Origin: Pseudodonghicola sp048268305
GTDB taxonomy: Bacteria; Pseudomonadota; Alphaproteobacteria; Rhodobacterales; Rhodobacteraceae
Assembly: GCF_048268305.1 (NCBI RefSeq)
Contig: NZ_JBLWVT010000002.1
Coordinates: forward strand, 434,001-498,000
Direction of reading: 5' to 3'
Length of the DNA stretch: 64,000 nt
The first letter of the stretch is position 1; the number at the start of each line of letters is the position of its first letter. This document shows, piece by piece, positions 25,250 through 35,528 of the stretch. Position numbers and translations under genes: made by a program. The notes under the pieces are model-generated. The model did no database searches and was not told where the DNA came from. It saw nothing but the letters and a program-made list of their open reading frames with translations.

Positions 25250-26511
25250 TGCTCTTCGATCAGCGCATCGGCCTTGAGCTGCGCCAGCAGGCTCTGCGCA
25301 TAGCTTTGCAGCCGCTGCTCCAGCAGAGACTGGCCGACCTGATCCTTGGTGACATCGGCGGCCATGTCGGAGGTGCGCGAGCAGAGCATCAGCAGCACCA
25401 GGGTCTGGCCGTTGTTGCGGGTCAGCGCGGTGGAGAATTCGCCGGGGTCGAGCTTGGAGAGTTCCAGCGCGACATCCCGCGGGAGCTTGCCCGGCGCCAG
25501 GGATTCCCGATCGAGCACTTCCGGCGGCTGGTCCTTGGCGATGCCATAGAGGTCGTCGCAGGTATCGGCGGTCTGTTCGATCCGCGCCGCCGTCGCCAGC
25601 GCCTCGGGGCTGCGGCCGCCGGCGATATAATAGGCGGCATAGTCGATCTTGGAATAGTGCGGTTCGGCCACGCCGGTTTCCCGCAGGCCGCGCATCTGGA
25701 ACAGGGCGACCGCATTGGGCAGCATCACCGGAGCACTGACATCACCCGCCTTCAGACCCATGAGCATCGGTTGCAGCGACGGCGGCAGGCGGTTCAGCGG
25801 CAGCCAGTCGAGTCGGCCGCCTTCGGCGCGGCTGTCGCTGGCCGAATATTGCGCAGCGGCGGCGGAAAACGCGTCCGATGTGGTGATCTGCGAGATCTCC
25901 TGAGCCAGGGCGTCGACCTGATCCAGGGTTTGCGGCGTCACCGGAATGATGATTTCCGACAGCAGCACCTGCAGCCCGCCGCCTTGGCCCGCCTGGCTGA
26001 TCGCCCGGTCGATCTCGGCCGGGGTGGGGCGGGCGCGGGCGCCATAGCGGGTGCCGATATAATTGCGCCAGAGCAGCGACGACTTGATGAAATCGCGCAC
26101 AGTCTCCTGCGCTACGCCACCCTGCTTCAGCGCCTCGAGGAATTCGTCGACCGACATATTGGCGCGCTTGGCCATGTCGTCGAAGCCCTTCTGCACGTCC
26201 TCGGGGGCGATGGTGATGTCCATCGTCTTGGCGGCTTGCGCCTTCAGCCGATCCTCGATCAGCGCCTCGTGGGCCATAGTGGCGGGATCGCCGGGGGCGT
26301 TCAGCAGATGCATCATCCGCGCCCGCTGGTCGAGTTCATAGCGGGTGATGACATCGCCGTTCACGGTGATGGCGGGGGAAAACAGCCCCTGTGCCGCCAG
26401 CGGTTGCGGAGCCAGTGCCGCCGCCGGGGTCAGCCCGATCAGCGCCGCCAAGCCAAGGCCACGGCTGCGTCGGGTCAGAGAAAGCTGCAGAGAGGTCAGG
26501 ATTTTCCGCAT
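25246..26511 (-). CDS. surA: Periplasmic chaperone / peptidyl-prolyl isomerase SurA
   Basis: SurA escorts outer-membrane proteins such as LptD across the periplasm. The 421-residue product has a signal peptide ending near APQPLAAQG (residue 42), the N-terminal SurA domain (about 46-160) beginning ITVNGDVITRYEL, and a single parvulin domain (about 175-280, LSEIIIPVTPQTL to ALFQMRG). E. coli SurA has two parvulin domains, whereas alphaproteobacterial forms often keep one. Its start overlaps the 3' end of lptD by 16 nt, so the client and its chaperone are coupled. Confidence 0.9.
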   Translation of the reverse strand: MRKILTSLQLSLTRRSRGLGLAALIGLTPAAALAPQPLAAQGLFSPAITVNGDVITRYELDQRARMMHLLNAPGDPATMAHEALIEDRLKAQAAKTMDITIAPEDVQKGFDDMAKRANMSVDEFLEALKQGGVAQETVRDFIKSSLLWRNYIGTRYGARARPTPAEIDRAISQAGQGGGLQVLLSEIIIPVTPQTLDQVDALAQEISQITTSDAFSAAAAQYSASDSRAEGGRLDWLPLNRLPPSLQPMLMGLKAGDVSAPVMLPNAVALFQMRGLRETGVAEPHYSKIDYAAYYIAGGRSPEALATAARIEQTADTCDDLYGIAKDQPPEVLDRESLAPGKLPRDVALELSKLDPGEFSTALTRNNGQTLVLLMLCSRTSDMAADVTKDQVGQSLLEQRLQSYAQSLLAQLKADALIEEQ

Positions 26512-28664
26512 GATCGCCTGTATTTTTCTGTTCCGCTCTCGACGGCGAAGCCGCTCAGAGCGATGGTAAAGCCGAAATTGGTCGAAGGCTCAACACTTGT
26601 CGACGATGTATAGCGCCGGTTGAGCGAAAGATCGACCGTGACACATTCGTTCCGATAGATCAGACCAACCCCGGCATAGGTCGCGTTATCCGCCGCGATA
26701 TCGTAGCGCAGGTTCGCGCCGGCGGTCCAGTTCGGGTTCAACCGATAGCTGCCATCGAACCAGAGTTCCGACACTTCGGCGATGCGGTCCTCCATCGGGT
26801 CGATCCCGAGCCAGAGGTAGGAGCCGCTGAGCCTGAGGCGCTGATAGGCCCAGTCGCTGCGCAGTTCGAATTTCGAGAAACTGAAGGAATCGTCCAGCAA
26901 TCCACGGGCGGTAAAGGCGATGCCGCTGGCATTCTTGATCTGGCCGGCCAGCAGCAGATCGGAATCCTTGCCCGCAAGGCCGGAGCTGACCGAGAAATTC
27001 GGATCGGCGATCGACCGAAAGACCTGGCCGGCAGAGGCGGAAATCTGCCAACCCGAGGGGGCGAAACGGGCCCAGTTCACCCCGAGCGCCAGAACGGTGC
27101 CGTCCTCGCGCGCGTCCTCCGAGGGGAAGCGCGACAACGCCAGCAGGTTGCCCTGATCGAATTCGACGAAGCGGCTCTCGTCGATCGGCGGCGTGCCGCC
27201 GTGCACGTCGCTCCAGCCGAGCTGTACGATCGGCTCGAGGAAATGGGTGACGCCCTTGCCGGTGGTCATGGTCATCGGATAGCGCAGGCTGATCGCGCTG
27301 CGCGGGGTGGAGCGGGTGATATGGCTGGGATAGGTGCTGTCGTCGGCGATCTTGAAGACATCGGCCGCGAAGCCCAATTGCCAATCCGCCCTGAGGCCCG
27401 AGGCGAAGATCCAGCTGCGCAGATATTCCGCATCCGCGGTGGTGCGGGTGACATCCCGGCCCAGGATATTGGCCGAGGAGGTGCGCTGATAGGCGCGGCT
27501 GTCGAGGGTCAGCCGCAACTCGCCGCCGAGGGCGGTGGGGAACAGTCGGCGCTGATAGCTGAAATCGGCGATCCGGGTCGGGATCTCGGCCTCGACCTCG
27601 CCGTCGCGCAGCGAGTCGTAATGGATCAGGGCGCTGCGGAAGGCGCTGTCGCGGGTGGTCCGGTTCAGTTCGAGTTCGCTGCGCAGCCGGTCATAGTCGG
27701 GCAGGCCGTAGTCGACCAGATAGGCATTGTCCGAGACGGTCTTCAGATCGAAGCTCAGTTTGTAACGGTTGCCGAGATCGAAGCCGCCAGTGGCGAAGAG
27801 ATAGCCGCGGGTGTCATCGCTTGTCAGATCGTCGCGGGTATAGGCGCCCTCGATTTCGATCCCGCCATGGCGGAAGGCCTGACGATAGCGCAGCCCCATG
27901 GTCTTGGTATGCGGCGAAACATAGGGGGTCACCGTCAGGTCGCGGCTGTCGCCGATGCGGAAGAAATAGGGCACCTTGATCCCGGTGCCGAGCTGCGAGG
28001 TGGTGCGGAGCGACGGGATCAGAAAACCCGAGGCGCGGTCGAGCGAGGGGTCGGGAAGCCGCAGCGCCGGGAAATAGAACACCGGCACGTCGAGCACGCG
28101 GAGCTGGGCGCCCTCGAAATAGAGCTGCCGCTCGGCCTGATCATGGGTGACGCTGCGGGCCCGGATTTGCCACAGGGGCGGCTTGCCATTTTCGCAGACA
28201 TGGCAAGAGGTTACCGTCGTCTTGTAAAGCTGCGTGTAACGGCCGCCGACACGCACCATCTGCAGCGAGGCCAATTGCACCTGCTGATCGAAGACCAATC
28301 TCGCGCCGGTCAGCAGGCCGTTTTGCAACCCTTGGTCCAGTTCCGCCGCATCCGCGAGAATGGTGATATTGCCGGCCTGGTCGATGCGGATCGGCCCTTC
28401 GATCTCCAGTTTGCCGCTGTTGCGATCGAAGGTGATCTTCCGCGCCGACAGCCGGGTGTCGCCCTGAAAGGCCTCGACATGCCCCTCGGCCACGAGCTGG
28501 CGCTCGGGGGTGATAAAGACCTGATCGGCCACCAGCATGGCCGGAGGCTGCGCTTGCGGCGTCTCGGTCGGCGCGCCCGGGGTTTGGGCGTGCAGCGTCG
28601 CCGGCAGCGCCGGGCCGAGCGTCAAGGTGGCAAGGGTCATAAGCAGGGCGGAACGCAGGTTCAT
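26496..28664 (-). CDS. lptD: LPS-assembly outer-membrane protein LptD
   Basis: LptD forms the barrel that inserts lipopolysaccharide into the outer leaflet of the outer membrane. The 722-residue product has a signal peptide (about 1-26), the periplasmic OstA/LptD_N domain (about 45-160), then a long beta-barrel domain. Cys residues occur in SCHVCE near residue 153, in NECVTV near 675 and close to the end (RRSC), consistent with disulfides as in E. coli. The start at 28664 has GGAGG upstream and overlaps the lptG stop by 4 nt. Confidence 0.95.
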   Translation of the reverse strand: MNLRSALLMTLATLTLGPALPATLHAQTPGAPTETPQAQPPAMLVADQVFITPERQLVAEGHVEAFQGDTRLSARKITFDRNSGKLEIEGPIRIDQAGNITILADAAELDQGLQNGLLTGARLVFDQQVQLASLQMVRVGGRYTQLYKTTVTSCHVCENGKPPLWQIRARSVTHDQAERQLYFEGAQLRVLDVPVFYFPALRLPDPSLDRASGFLIPSLRTTSQLGTGIKVPYFFRIGDSRDLTVTPYVSPHTKTMGLRYRQAFRHGGIEIEGAYTRDDLTSDDTRGYLFATGGFDLGNRYKLSFDLKTVSDNAYLVDYGLPDYDRLRSELELNRTTRDSAFRSALIHYDSLRDGEVEAEIPTRIADFSYQRRLFPTALGGELRLTLDSRAYQRTSSANILGRDVTRTTADAEYLRSWIFASGLRADWQLGFAADVFKIADDSTYPSHITRSTPRSAISLRYPMTMTTGKGVTHFLEPIVQLGWSDVHGGTPPIDESRFVEFDQGNLLALSRFPSEDAREDGTVLALGVNWARFAPSGWQISASAGQVFRSIADPNFSVSSGLAGKDSDLLLAGQIKNASGIAFTARGLLDDSFSFSKFELRSDWAYQRLRLSGSYLWLGIDPMEDRIAEVSELWFDGSYRLNPNWTAGANLRYDIAADNATYAGVGLIYRNECVTVDLSLNRRYTSSTSVEPSTNFGFTIALSGFAVESGTEKYRRSCGKS

Positions 28665-29761
28665 CCGTCCTCCGCGTGCAGGAGAAGCCCGAGCGACAGG
28701 AACAGGGCCGCGAACGGCGGCGCCCAGGCCGAAAGTGTGATGGGAAGCTGGCCGTTCTCGCCCAGGATTTGGGCGAAGTTGCGGACGAAATAAAGCGCGA
28801 AGCCCAGCAGGATCGCCGTCAGCACCGCAACGCCGGTGCCGCCGAAGCGGGTGTGGCGCATGGTGAAGGCGGCGCCGACCAGGACCATGGCGACCAGGAA
28901 CAGCGGCCGCGCCAGCGCCACCTGATACCAGACCCGCTGCCGGCGGGTGGAAAACCCGGCTTCGTCAAGCTGGCGGATGGTCGAGGGCAGGTTATAGATC
29001 GAAACGCGCTCAACTTGACCCAGCGTCTCGAGGATCCGGGTCCGGGTCAGCGTGGTGGCGATGCGCATGCTGGCATGGGTGCTCGACTCCGCCTCGGGGT
29101 TGATCCCGGCGCCGAGCGGCCAGACCTTGGCGTCGCTCAGCACCCAGCTGTCGTCCTCGAGCTTGGCGCTGTCCGCGATGATGCGGCGGACCGGCACGCT
29201 GTCGGGCGAATAGCTCAGGATGGTCACCCCGTAGAGGGTGGAGGCATCCGGGCCGTGACCGTCGGCATGGATCACCGATTGGCCGCGCGGGCTGCCCTGA
29301 CGCAGCCAGAGGCCCTCGCCGCTGACCGAGAGCACGGAAGAGGCGCCAGAGCCGCGAAACTGGTCGGAAAGCTGTGCATAACGGTTCGACGTGGCCGCGA
29401 CGATCGGGTTCAGCAGCGCCACGGCGAGCAGGCCGATCACCAGTGCCACCGTCACCGGCGCGGCGAGCGATCGGATCCCCGATCGACCGATGGCGCGGCT
29501 GACCACCAGTTCGCTGCTGCGGGCCAGCCCGACGAAAAGCACCACCGCCGAAAGGATCATGATCAGCGGCAGGATCTGGCTCATCGCGCTGGGGGCATTG
29601 AGCAACGACAGATGCAGAAGCTTGCCGAAGCCGAGATTGAGCCCTTCGAAGCGGCGCAATTGTTCGATCAGGTCGATCAGCATGATCAGGGCAAAGAAGA
29701 TGCCCGCGATCACCCCGAACGCCTGCAGAAAGCGCCGCGCAAAGTAGCGGTCAAGGATCAT
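28661..29761 (-). CDS. lptG: LPS export permease LptG
   Basis: LptG with LptF and the ATPase LptB extracts lipopolysaccharide from the inner membrane. The 366-residue product shows the LptFG layout: helices 1-3 (about 10-120), a periplasmic beta-jellyroll (about 130-265) and three C-terminal helices. It looks like LptG rather than LptF: LIEQLRRF in helix 1, and the block YNLPSTIRQLDEAGFSTRR before the C-terminal helices, are LptG marks. MILDRYFARR at 29761 is the normal start; an in-frame start at 29770 exists. The usual partner lptF, expected directly upstream, is absent: pepA on the other strand begins 231 bp away. Confidence 0.92.
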   Translation of the reverse strand: MILDRYFARRFLQAFGVIAGIFFALIMLIDLIEQLRRFEGLNLGFGKLLHLSLLNAPSAMSQILPLIMILSAVVLFVGLARSSELVVSRAIGRSGIRSLAAPVTVALVIGLLAVALLNPIVAATSNRYAQLSDQFRGSGASSVLSVSGEGLWLRQGSPRGQSVIHADGHGPDASTLYGVTILSYSPDSVPVRRIIADSAKLEDDSWVLSDAKVWPLGAGINPEAESSTHASMRIATTLTRTRILETLGQVERVSIYNLPSTIRQLDEAGFSTRRQRVWYQVALARPLFLVAMVLVGAAFTMRHTRFGGTGVAVLTAILLGFALYFVRNFAQILGENGQLPITLSAWAPPFAALFLSLGLLLHAEDG

Positions 29762-29992
29762 CCGGCACACCTCGAGAGGGCCGGGCCAGGGACCGGTCCG
29801 AGAGGCGGCAGAATCGGCTGTTGCGGGCCGAAAGCATTAGTAGGCACTGCAATCCCCCCGGAGCCGGCCTTCGTCGTTGGGCCGGACCTTAATGCAATTG
29901 CCTGGCGGGGAAAACTGCTATCTGGTCAAGCGCGGAGTGCCGCGTTACCCATGGGGGAGACGGGCAAATCCGTGATATTGCAGGAGAACGAC

Positions 29993-31471
29993 ATGAGCAC
30001 CCTCCCGACCATCCGCTTTTCCGAACTGGACCTGAATGCGCTCTCGGGCGTCGAGGGGCGTCTGGCGGTGCTGGTCTCTCCCCAGGGCGAAATGGATGCG
30101 GTCGCGCGCCGCGCCAACCGGTTGTCCCGCGGGGCGCTGACCCGGCTGGTGGGCAGTGCGCGTTTTGCCAAGGCCAAGGGCGGCGAGGTGCTGAGCCTGG
30201 CATTTCCCGCCGGTCTCGCGGCCGAGGCGCTGGACGTTGTGGTGCTGGAGAAGAAGGCCAGCGCGCTCGACGCGCGGCGGGCCGGTGCGGCGCTGGCCAA
30301 GGCCGCAGAGGGCGCGGCGATCACCCTGGCCGCCGGCAGCCACAGGCGCGCCGCCGAACTGGCCCTGGGGCTGGCGCTGCGCAGCTATGATTTCCTGCCG
30401 CACAAGACCGGCGAGGCGGCCGAGAAAACCCTTGGCGCCATCACGCTCCTGCTGCGCGATCCGGCGGCGGTCGAGGTCGAGGCGGCACCGCTGCTGGCAG
30501 CGGCCGAAGGCGCGCATCTGACCCGCGATCTGATCAACGAACCCGCCAACGTTCTGACCACAACCGCCTTTGCCGACCGCCTGCTGGAGCTCTCCGCGCT
30601 GGGGGTCGAGGTCGAGGTGCTGGAAGAAGCCGATCTGGAAAAGCTGGGCATGCGGATGTTGCTGAGCGTCGGCCAGGGCTCCGCCACGCCCACGAAAGTG
30701 GTGGTGATGCAGTGGAAGGGGGGCGAGACCGGCGCGGCGCCGCTGGCGCTGGTCGGCAAGGGCGTGGTCTTCGACACCGGCGGCATCAGCCTGAAGCCCG
30801 GCGCCGGGATGGAGGACATGACCATGGACATGGGCGGCGCCGGCACCGTCGCCGGCACCATGAAGGCGCTGGCGCTGCGCAAGGCGCCGGCCAATGTCGT
30901 GGGCCTGGTGGGATTGGTCGAGAACATGCCCTCGGGCGAGGCGACCCGGCCGGGCGATGTCGTCACCTCGATGAAGGGCGACACCGTCGAGATCATCAAT
31001 ACCGACGCCGAGGGGCGGCTGGTGCTGGGCGATGTGCTTTGGTACGCGCAGGAGCGTTTCGCGCCGGCGGGGGTGATCGATCTGGCCACGCTGACCGGGG
31101 CGATCATCATCGGGCTGGGCCATGAGAACGCCGGCGTCTTTTCCAACGACGACACGCTCTGCGGCAATTTCCTCAAGGCGGCGGCGGCCGAGGGCGAGGG
31201 CGCCTGGCGGATGCCGATGGGCCCGGCCTATGACCGGCAGCTGAAATCCCGCATCGCCGACATGAAGAACGTCGGCGGCCGTCCGGCCGGCTCGATCACC
31301 GCGGCGCAATTCCTGCAACGCTTCGTCAAAGAGGGCACCCCCTGGATTCACCTCGACATCGCGGGCGTCGCCCATGTGAAGGAGGATACCGCCTATGCGC
31401 CCGCCGGGGCCACCGGCTGGGGCGTGCTGGCGCTGAACCGTCTGGTGCGGGACGCCTTCGAGGCGGGGTGA
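29993..31471 (+). CDS. pepA: Leucyl aminopeptidase
   Basis: PepA is an M17 zinc/manganese aminopeptidase that removes N-terminal residues from peptides. The 492-residue product has an N-terminal domain (about 1-165) and the catalytic domain with metal-binding VGKGVVFDTGGISLKPG, DMGGAGTV, and the family signature NTDAEGRLVL. The ATG at 29993 follows CAGGAG. The frame is open for another 439 codons upstream, but that part is the antisense of lptG. Divergence of pepA from the lpt genes is conserved in many proteobacteria. holC follows with overlap. Confidence 0.95.
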   Translation: MSTLPTIRFSELDLNALSGVEGRLAVLVSPQGEMDAVARRANRLSRGALTRLVGSARFAKAKGGEVLSLAFPAGLAAEALDVVVLEKKASALDARRAGAALAKAAEGAAITLAAGSHRRAAELALGLALRSYDFLPHKTGEAAEKTLGAITLLLRDPAAVEVEAAPLLAAAEGAHLTRDLINEPANVLTTTAFADRLLELSALGVEVEVLEEADLEKLGMRMLLSVGQGSATPTKVVVMQWKGGETGAAPLALVGKGVVFDTGGISLKPGAGMEDMTMDMGGAGTVAGTMKALALRKAPANVVGLVGLVENMPSGEATRPGDVVTSMKGDTVEIINTDAEGRLVLGDVLWYAQERFAPAGVIDLATLTGAIIIGLGHENAGVFSNDDTLCGNFLKAAAAEGEGAWRMPMGPAYDRQLKSRIADMKNVGGRPAGSITAAQFLQRFVKEGTPWIHLDIAGVAHVKEDTAYAPAGATGWGVLALNRLVRDAFEAG

Positions 31472-31476
31472 GGGCG

Positions 31477-31938
31477 ATGGGCGCCGCCTTCTTCTATCAC
31501 CTGACCCGGCAGCCGCTGGATCACACGCTGGCGGTGCTGCTCGACAAGGCGCGCGGCGCCGGCTGGCGTATCGCGGTGCGCGGCACCGATGCAGGGCGGA
31601 TGGAATGGCTGGACGAAAAGCTCTGGCAGGGTCCGGACGATGGATTCCTCGCCCACGGTCTGGCGGGCGGGCCGCATGACGCGCTGCAGCCGATCCTGCT
31701 GACGGCGGATCGCGGCCCGGCCCCCAATGATCCCGCTTGCCTGATGACGCTCGACGGCGCCGAGGTGGCGCCGGAGGAGGTCACCGCGCTGGAACGGGTC
31801 TGCATCCTCTTCGATGGCCATGACCCCGAGGCGGTGCAGCGCGCCCGCGTCCAGTGGAAGGCGCTGACCGCGGCGGGCTGTTCGGCGCAATACTGGTCGG
31901 AGGAATCGGGGCGCTGGGAGAAGAAGGCGGAACGCTAA
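31477..31938 (+). CDS. holC: DNA polymerase III subunit chi
   Basis: Chi links the clamp loader to single-strand binding protein. The 153-residue product starts GAAFFYHLTRQPLDHTL, the family opening, continues with GWRIAVRG, and ends with the C-terminal WSEESGRWEKKA pattern. The ATG at 31477 gives the standard N-terminus. A GTG at 31468 overlapping the pepA stop (GTGA) would add three residues and is also possible. pepA-holC order is widely conserved. Confidence 0.9.
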   Translation: MGAAFFYHLTRQPLDHTLAVLLDKARGAGWRIAVRGTDAGRMEWLDEKLWQGPDDGFLAHGLAGGPHDALQPILLTADRGPAPNDPACLMTLDGAEVAPEEVTALERVCILFDGHDPEAVQRARVQWKALTAAGCSAQYWSEESGRWEKKAER

Positions 31939-32054
31939 ACGCTAGGCCCGTTTCGGAAACGATCCGTTTTCCCGAGGCGCCGAACAGCGCCGCGTGTAGC
32001 GCAGGGCGTAGGGCCCGGTGCAGTGATTGGGAGCGGGCGGGAAGGGGCGCGCGG

Positions 32055-32636
32055 CTAGCGTTGCAGCACTAGATCGCCGCCGCCGATCTCGATCTTGCCC
32101 CAACGCTCCAGATAGGACATGCCAAGCAGGGATTTGTCCATCTCGCCCTCGTTGACCCAGCCGCGGATGTCGCGATCCTCCACCGGACCGAGCGAGATGC
32201 GCGCGATCTTCACCGGCGCGGTGCGCACCTGGCCGTTGGCGGTGCTGGCACGGCCGGAATAGGCCAGGTTCTGCAGGTCGATGCCGGCGCGCCGCGCGTC
32301 CTTGGCGCTCAGCACCACGCCCGAGGCGCCGGTATCCACCATGAAGTTGACCGGCGCGTCATTGACCATCATGGTCAGGTAATAATGGCCATCGGGCGCG
32401 CGCGGCACTTCGATCCGGCCGGCGCTGACCGCAGCGGCGCGACCTGGCAACACCTCGCGCCGGATGTCGTCCCACAGGCCAACCGCGGCGATCACCCCGA
32501 TGAAGATCAGCACCCAGCCGGCCAGATGCTGCAGCTTCTTGCCAAGCGCTTCGCGGTTCTGCACGAACAGCCAGAACACCAGCACCGCGCCGAGCAGCCC
32601 CAGATAGGCCAGATTGCCGATATCCCATGTGTCCAT
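32055..32636 (-). CDS. TIGR02281-type clan AA aspartic protease, membrane-anchored
   Basis: The 193-residue protein has two N-terminal membrane helices (about 8-25 and 38-56) and then a retropepsin-like domain. The active-site block is VNFMVDTGASGVVLS (Asp in DTGAS) and the fold ends with LLGMSYLERWGKIEI. A single DTG motif means the enzyme should work as a dimer. Members are alphaproteobacterial periplasmic proteases of unknown target. It has AAGGAG upstream of 32636 and is convergent with holC. Confidence 0.88.
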   Translation of the reverse strand: MDTWDIGNLAYLGLLGAVLVFWLFVQNREALGKKLQHLAGWVLIFIGVIAAVGLWDDIRREVLPGRAAAVSAGRIEVPRAPDGHYYLTMMVNDAPVNFMVDTGASGVVLSAKDARRAGIDLQNLAYSGRASTANGQVRTAPVKIARISLGPVEDRDIRGWVNEGEMDKSLLGMSYLERWGKIEIGGGDLVLQR

Positions 32637-32689
32637 CGCCCGGCACCTCTCCTTGCTTCACCGCGATATGTAAGCGCTGCGAGACCGGG

Positions 32690-33322
32690 TTACCAGTTCG
32701 CCAGCCCATAGGCGCGCAGCCCGTCGAGCACGAATTGCACCGAAAGCGCCGCCAGCAGCATGCCGAGCAGGCGGGTGACCACCACGATGCCGGTCTTGCC
32801 CAGTAACCGCTCCAGCAGCCCCGCCATCAGGAAGAGCGTGAAAACCACCCCCAGCACCGCCAGCATCACCCCCACCACGGTGGCGAGCCCGGCGAGGCCC
32901 GGACGCTCGCCGGTCAGCAGGATCATCGAGGCGATGGCGCCGGGTCCGGCGATCAGCGGAATGGCGAGCGGAAAGACCGAAGGGTCGGGGTGATCGGTCG
33001 CCTCGGTCTGGTCGCCGGCCTGATCCTCGCGCCGCTTGCTGCGGCGCTCGAACAGCATGTCGAGCGCGGTCAGGAACAGCAGAATGCCGCCGGCGATGCG
33101 GAAGGCCGGCATGGTGATGCCGACAAAGCCCAGCACCGCCTCGCCGAAGGCGGCAAAGACGGTCAGCAGCACGGCGGCGACGATGCAGGCCCTGAGCCCG
33201 ATGGCGCGGCGCTGCCGCTGGGTCATTCCTTGCGTCATCGCCAGAAACAGCGGCATCAGCCCGATCGGGTCGACGATCACGAAGAGTGTGGCGAAGGCGG
33301 TGATCAGAAAGGCGCTGTCCAT
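32690..33322 (-). CDS. MarC family integral membrane protein
   Basis: The 210-residue protein has six helices and the UPF0056/MarC marks: FATLFVIVDPIGLMPLFLA in helix 1 and FPLAIPLIAGPGAIASMI in the middle. MarC proteins were once linked to multiple antibiotic resistance, but this was not confirmed and the function is unknown. The start has AAGGAG upstream. It is followed after 53 nt by the aspartic protease gene on the same strand and may be cotranscribed with it. Confidence 0.9.
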   Translation of the reverse strand: MDSAFLITAFATLFVIVDPIGLMPLFLAMTQGMTQRQRRAIGLRACIVAAVLLTVFAAFGEAVLGFVGITMPAFRIAGGILLFLTALDMLFERRSKRREDQAGDQTEATDHPDPSVFPLAIPLIAGPGAIASMILLTGERPGLAGLATVVGVMLAVLGVVFTLFLMAGLLERLLGKTGIVVVTRLLGMLLAALSVQFVLDGLRAYGLANW

Positions 33323-33408
33323 GTCGCTCCTTTATCGGATGTCTTCCGGCCAGCTTGGCGCGGCCCGCAGCAAAAGGAAAGTCTCGGCGCGGAGCGCGAC
33401 CGCCGGAT

Positions 33409-33543
33409 GCCCCTGCGGGGCAGGCCTCCGGCGGCCGTATTTGGGACGAAGAGAAAGGGCGCGCCCTGCTGCTGCTTCTTCTCGTTGCAAATACGGCCGG
33501 GGGAAAGCGCGGCAGCGCCGCGCTTGGGGGCGGGAGCCCCCGG
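33409..33543. repeat. Dispersed intergenic repeat, copies E1 and E2 back to back
   Basis: E1 on the minus strand (33433-33457) reads CTTTCTCTTCG, TCC, CAAATACGGCC; E2 on the plus strand (33475-33498) reads CTTCTTCTCG, TTG, CAAATACGGCC. The two 5' ends face each other with 17 nt between, and each is followed outward by GC-rich palindromes, for example AGCGCGGCAGCGCCGCGCTT after E2. The whole fills the marC to ABC-F gap. Confidence 0.65.
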
Positions 33544-33561
33544 GCTACGACCGACGCGATA

Positions 33562-35415
<1,854 letters not shown>

Positions 35416-35528
35416 GGGGCGCTCATAGCAGAGGCTTGAGCCCGCCGCCAGCGGCTGCGGGATGGTCATCCGAGGGCGGGCGTGATAGCCGCGAAACGCT
35501 GTTTCATCCCTTATGTCCTGAGGCTCCC

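Noticed and set aside
28676..29992. In-frame extension of pepA by 439 codons upstream
   Set aside because: The segment is antisense to lptG, unlike any aminopeptidase, and the ATG at 29993 has a good ribosome site.
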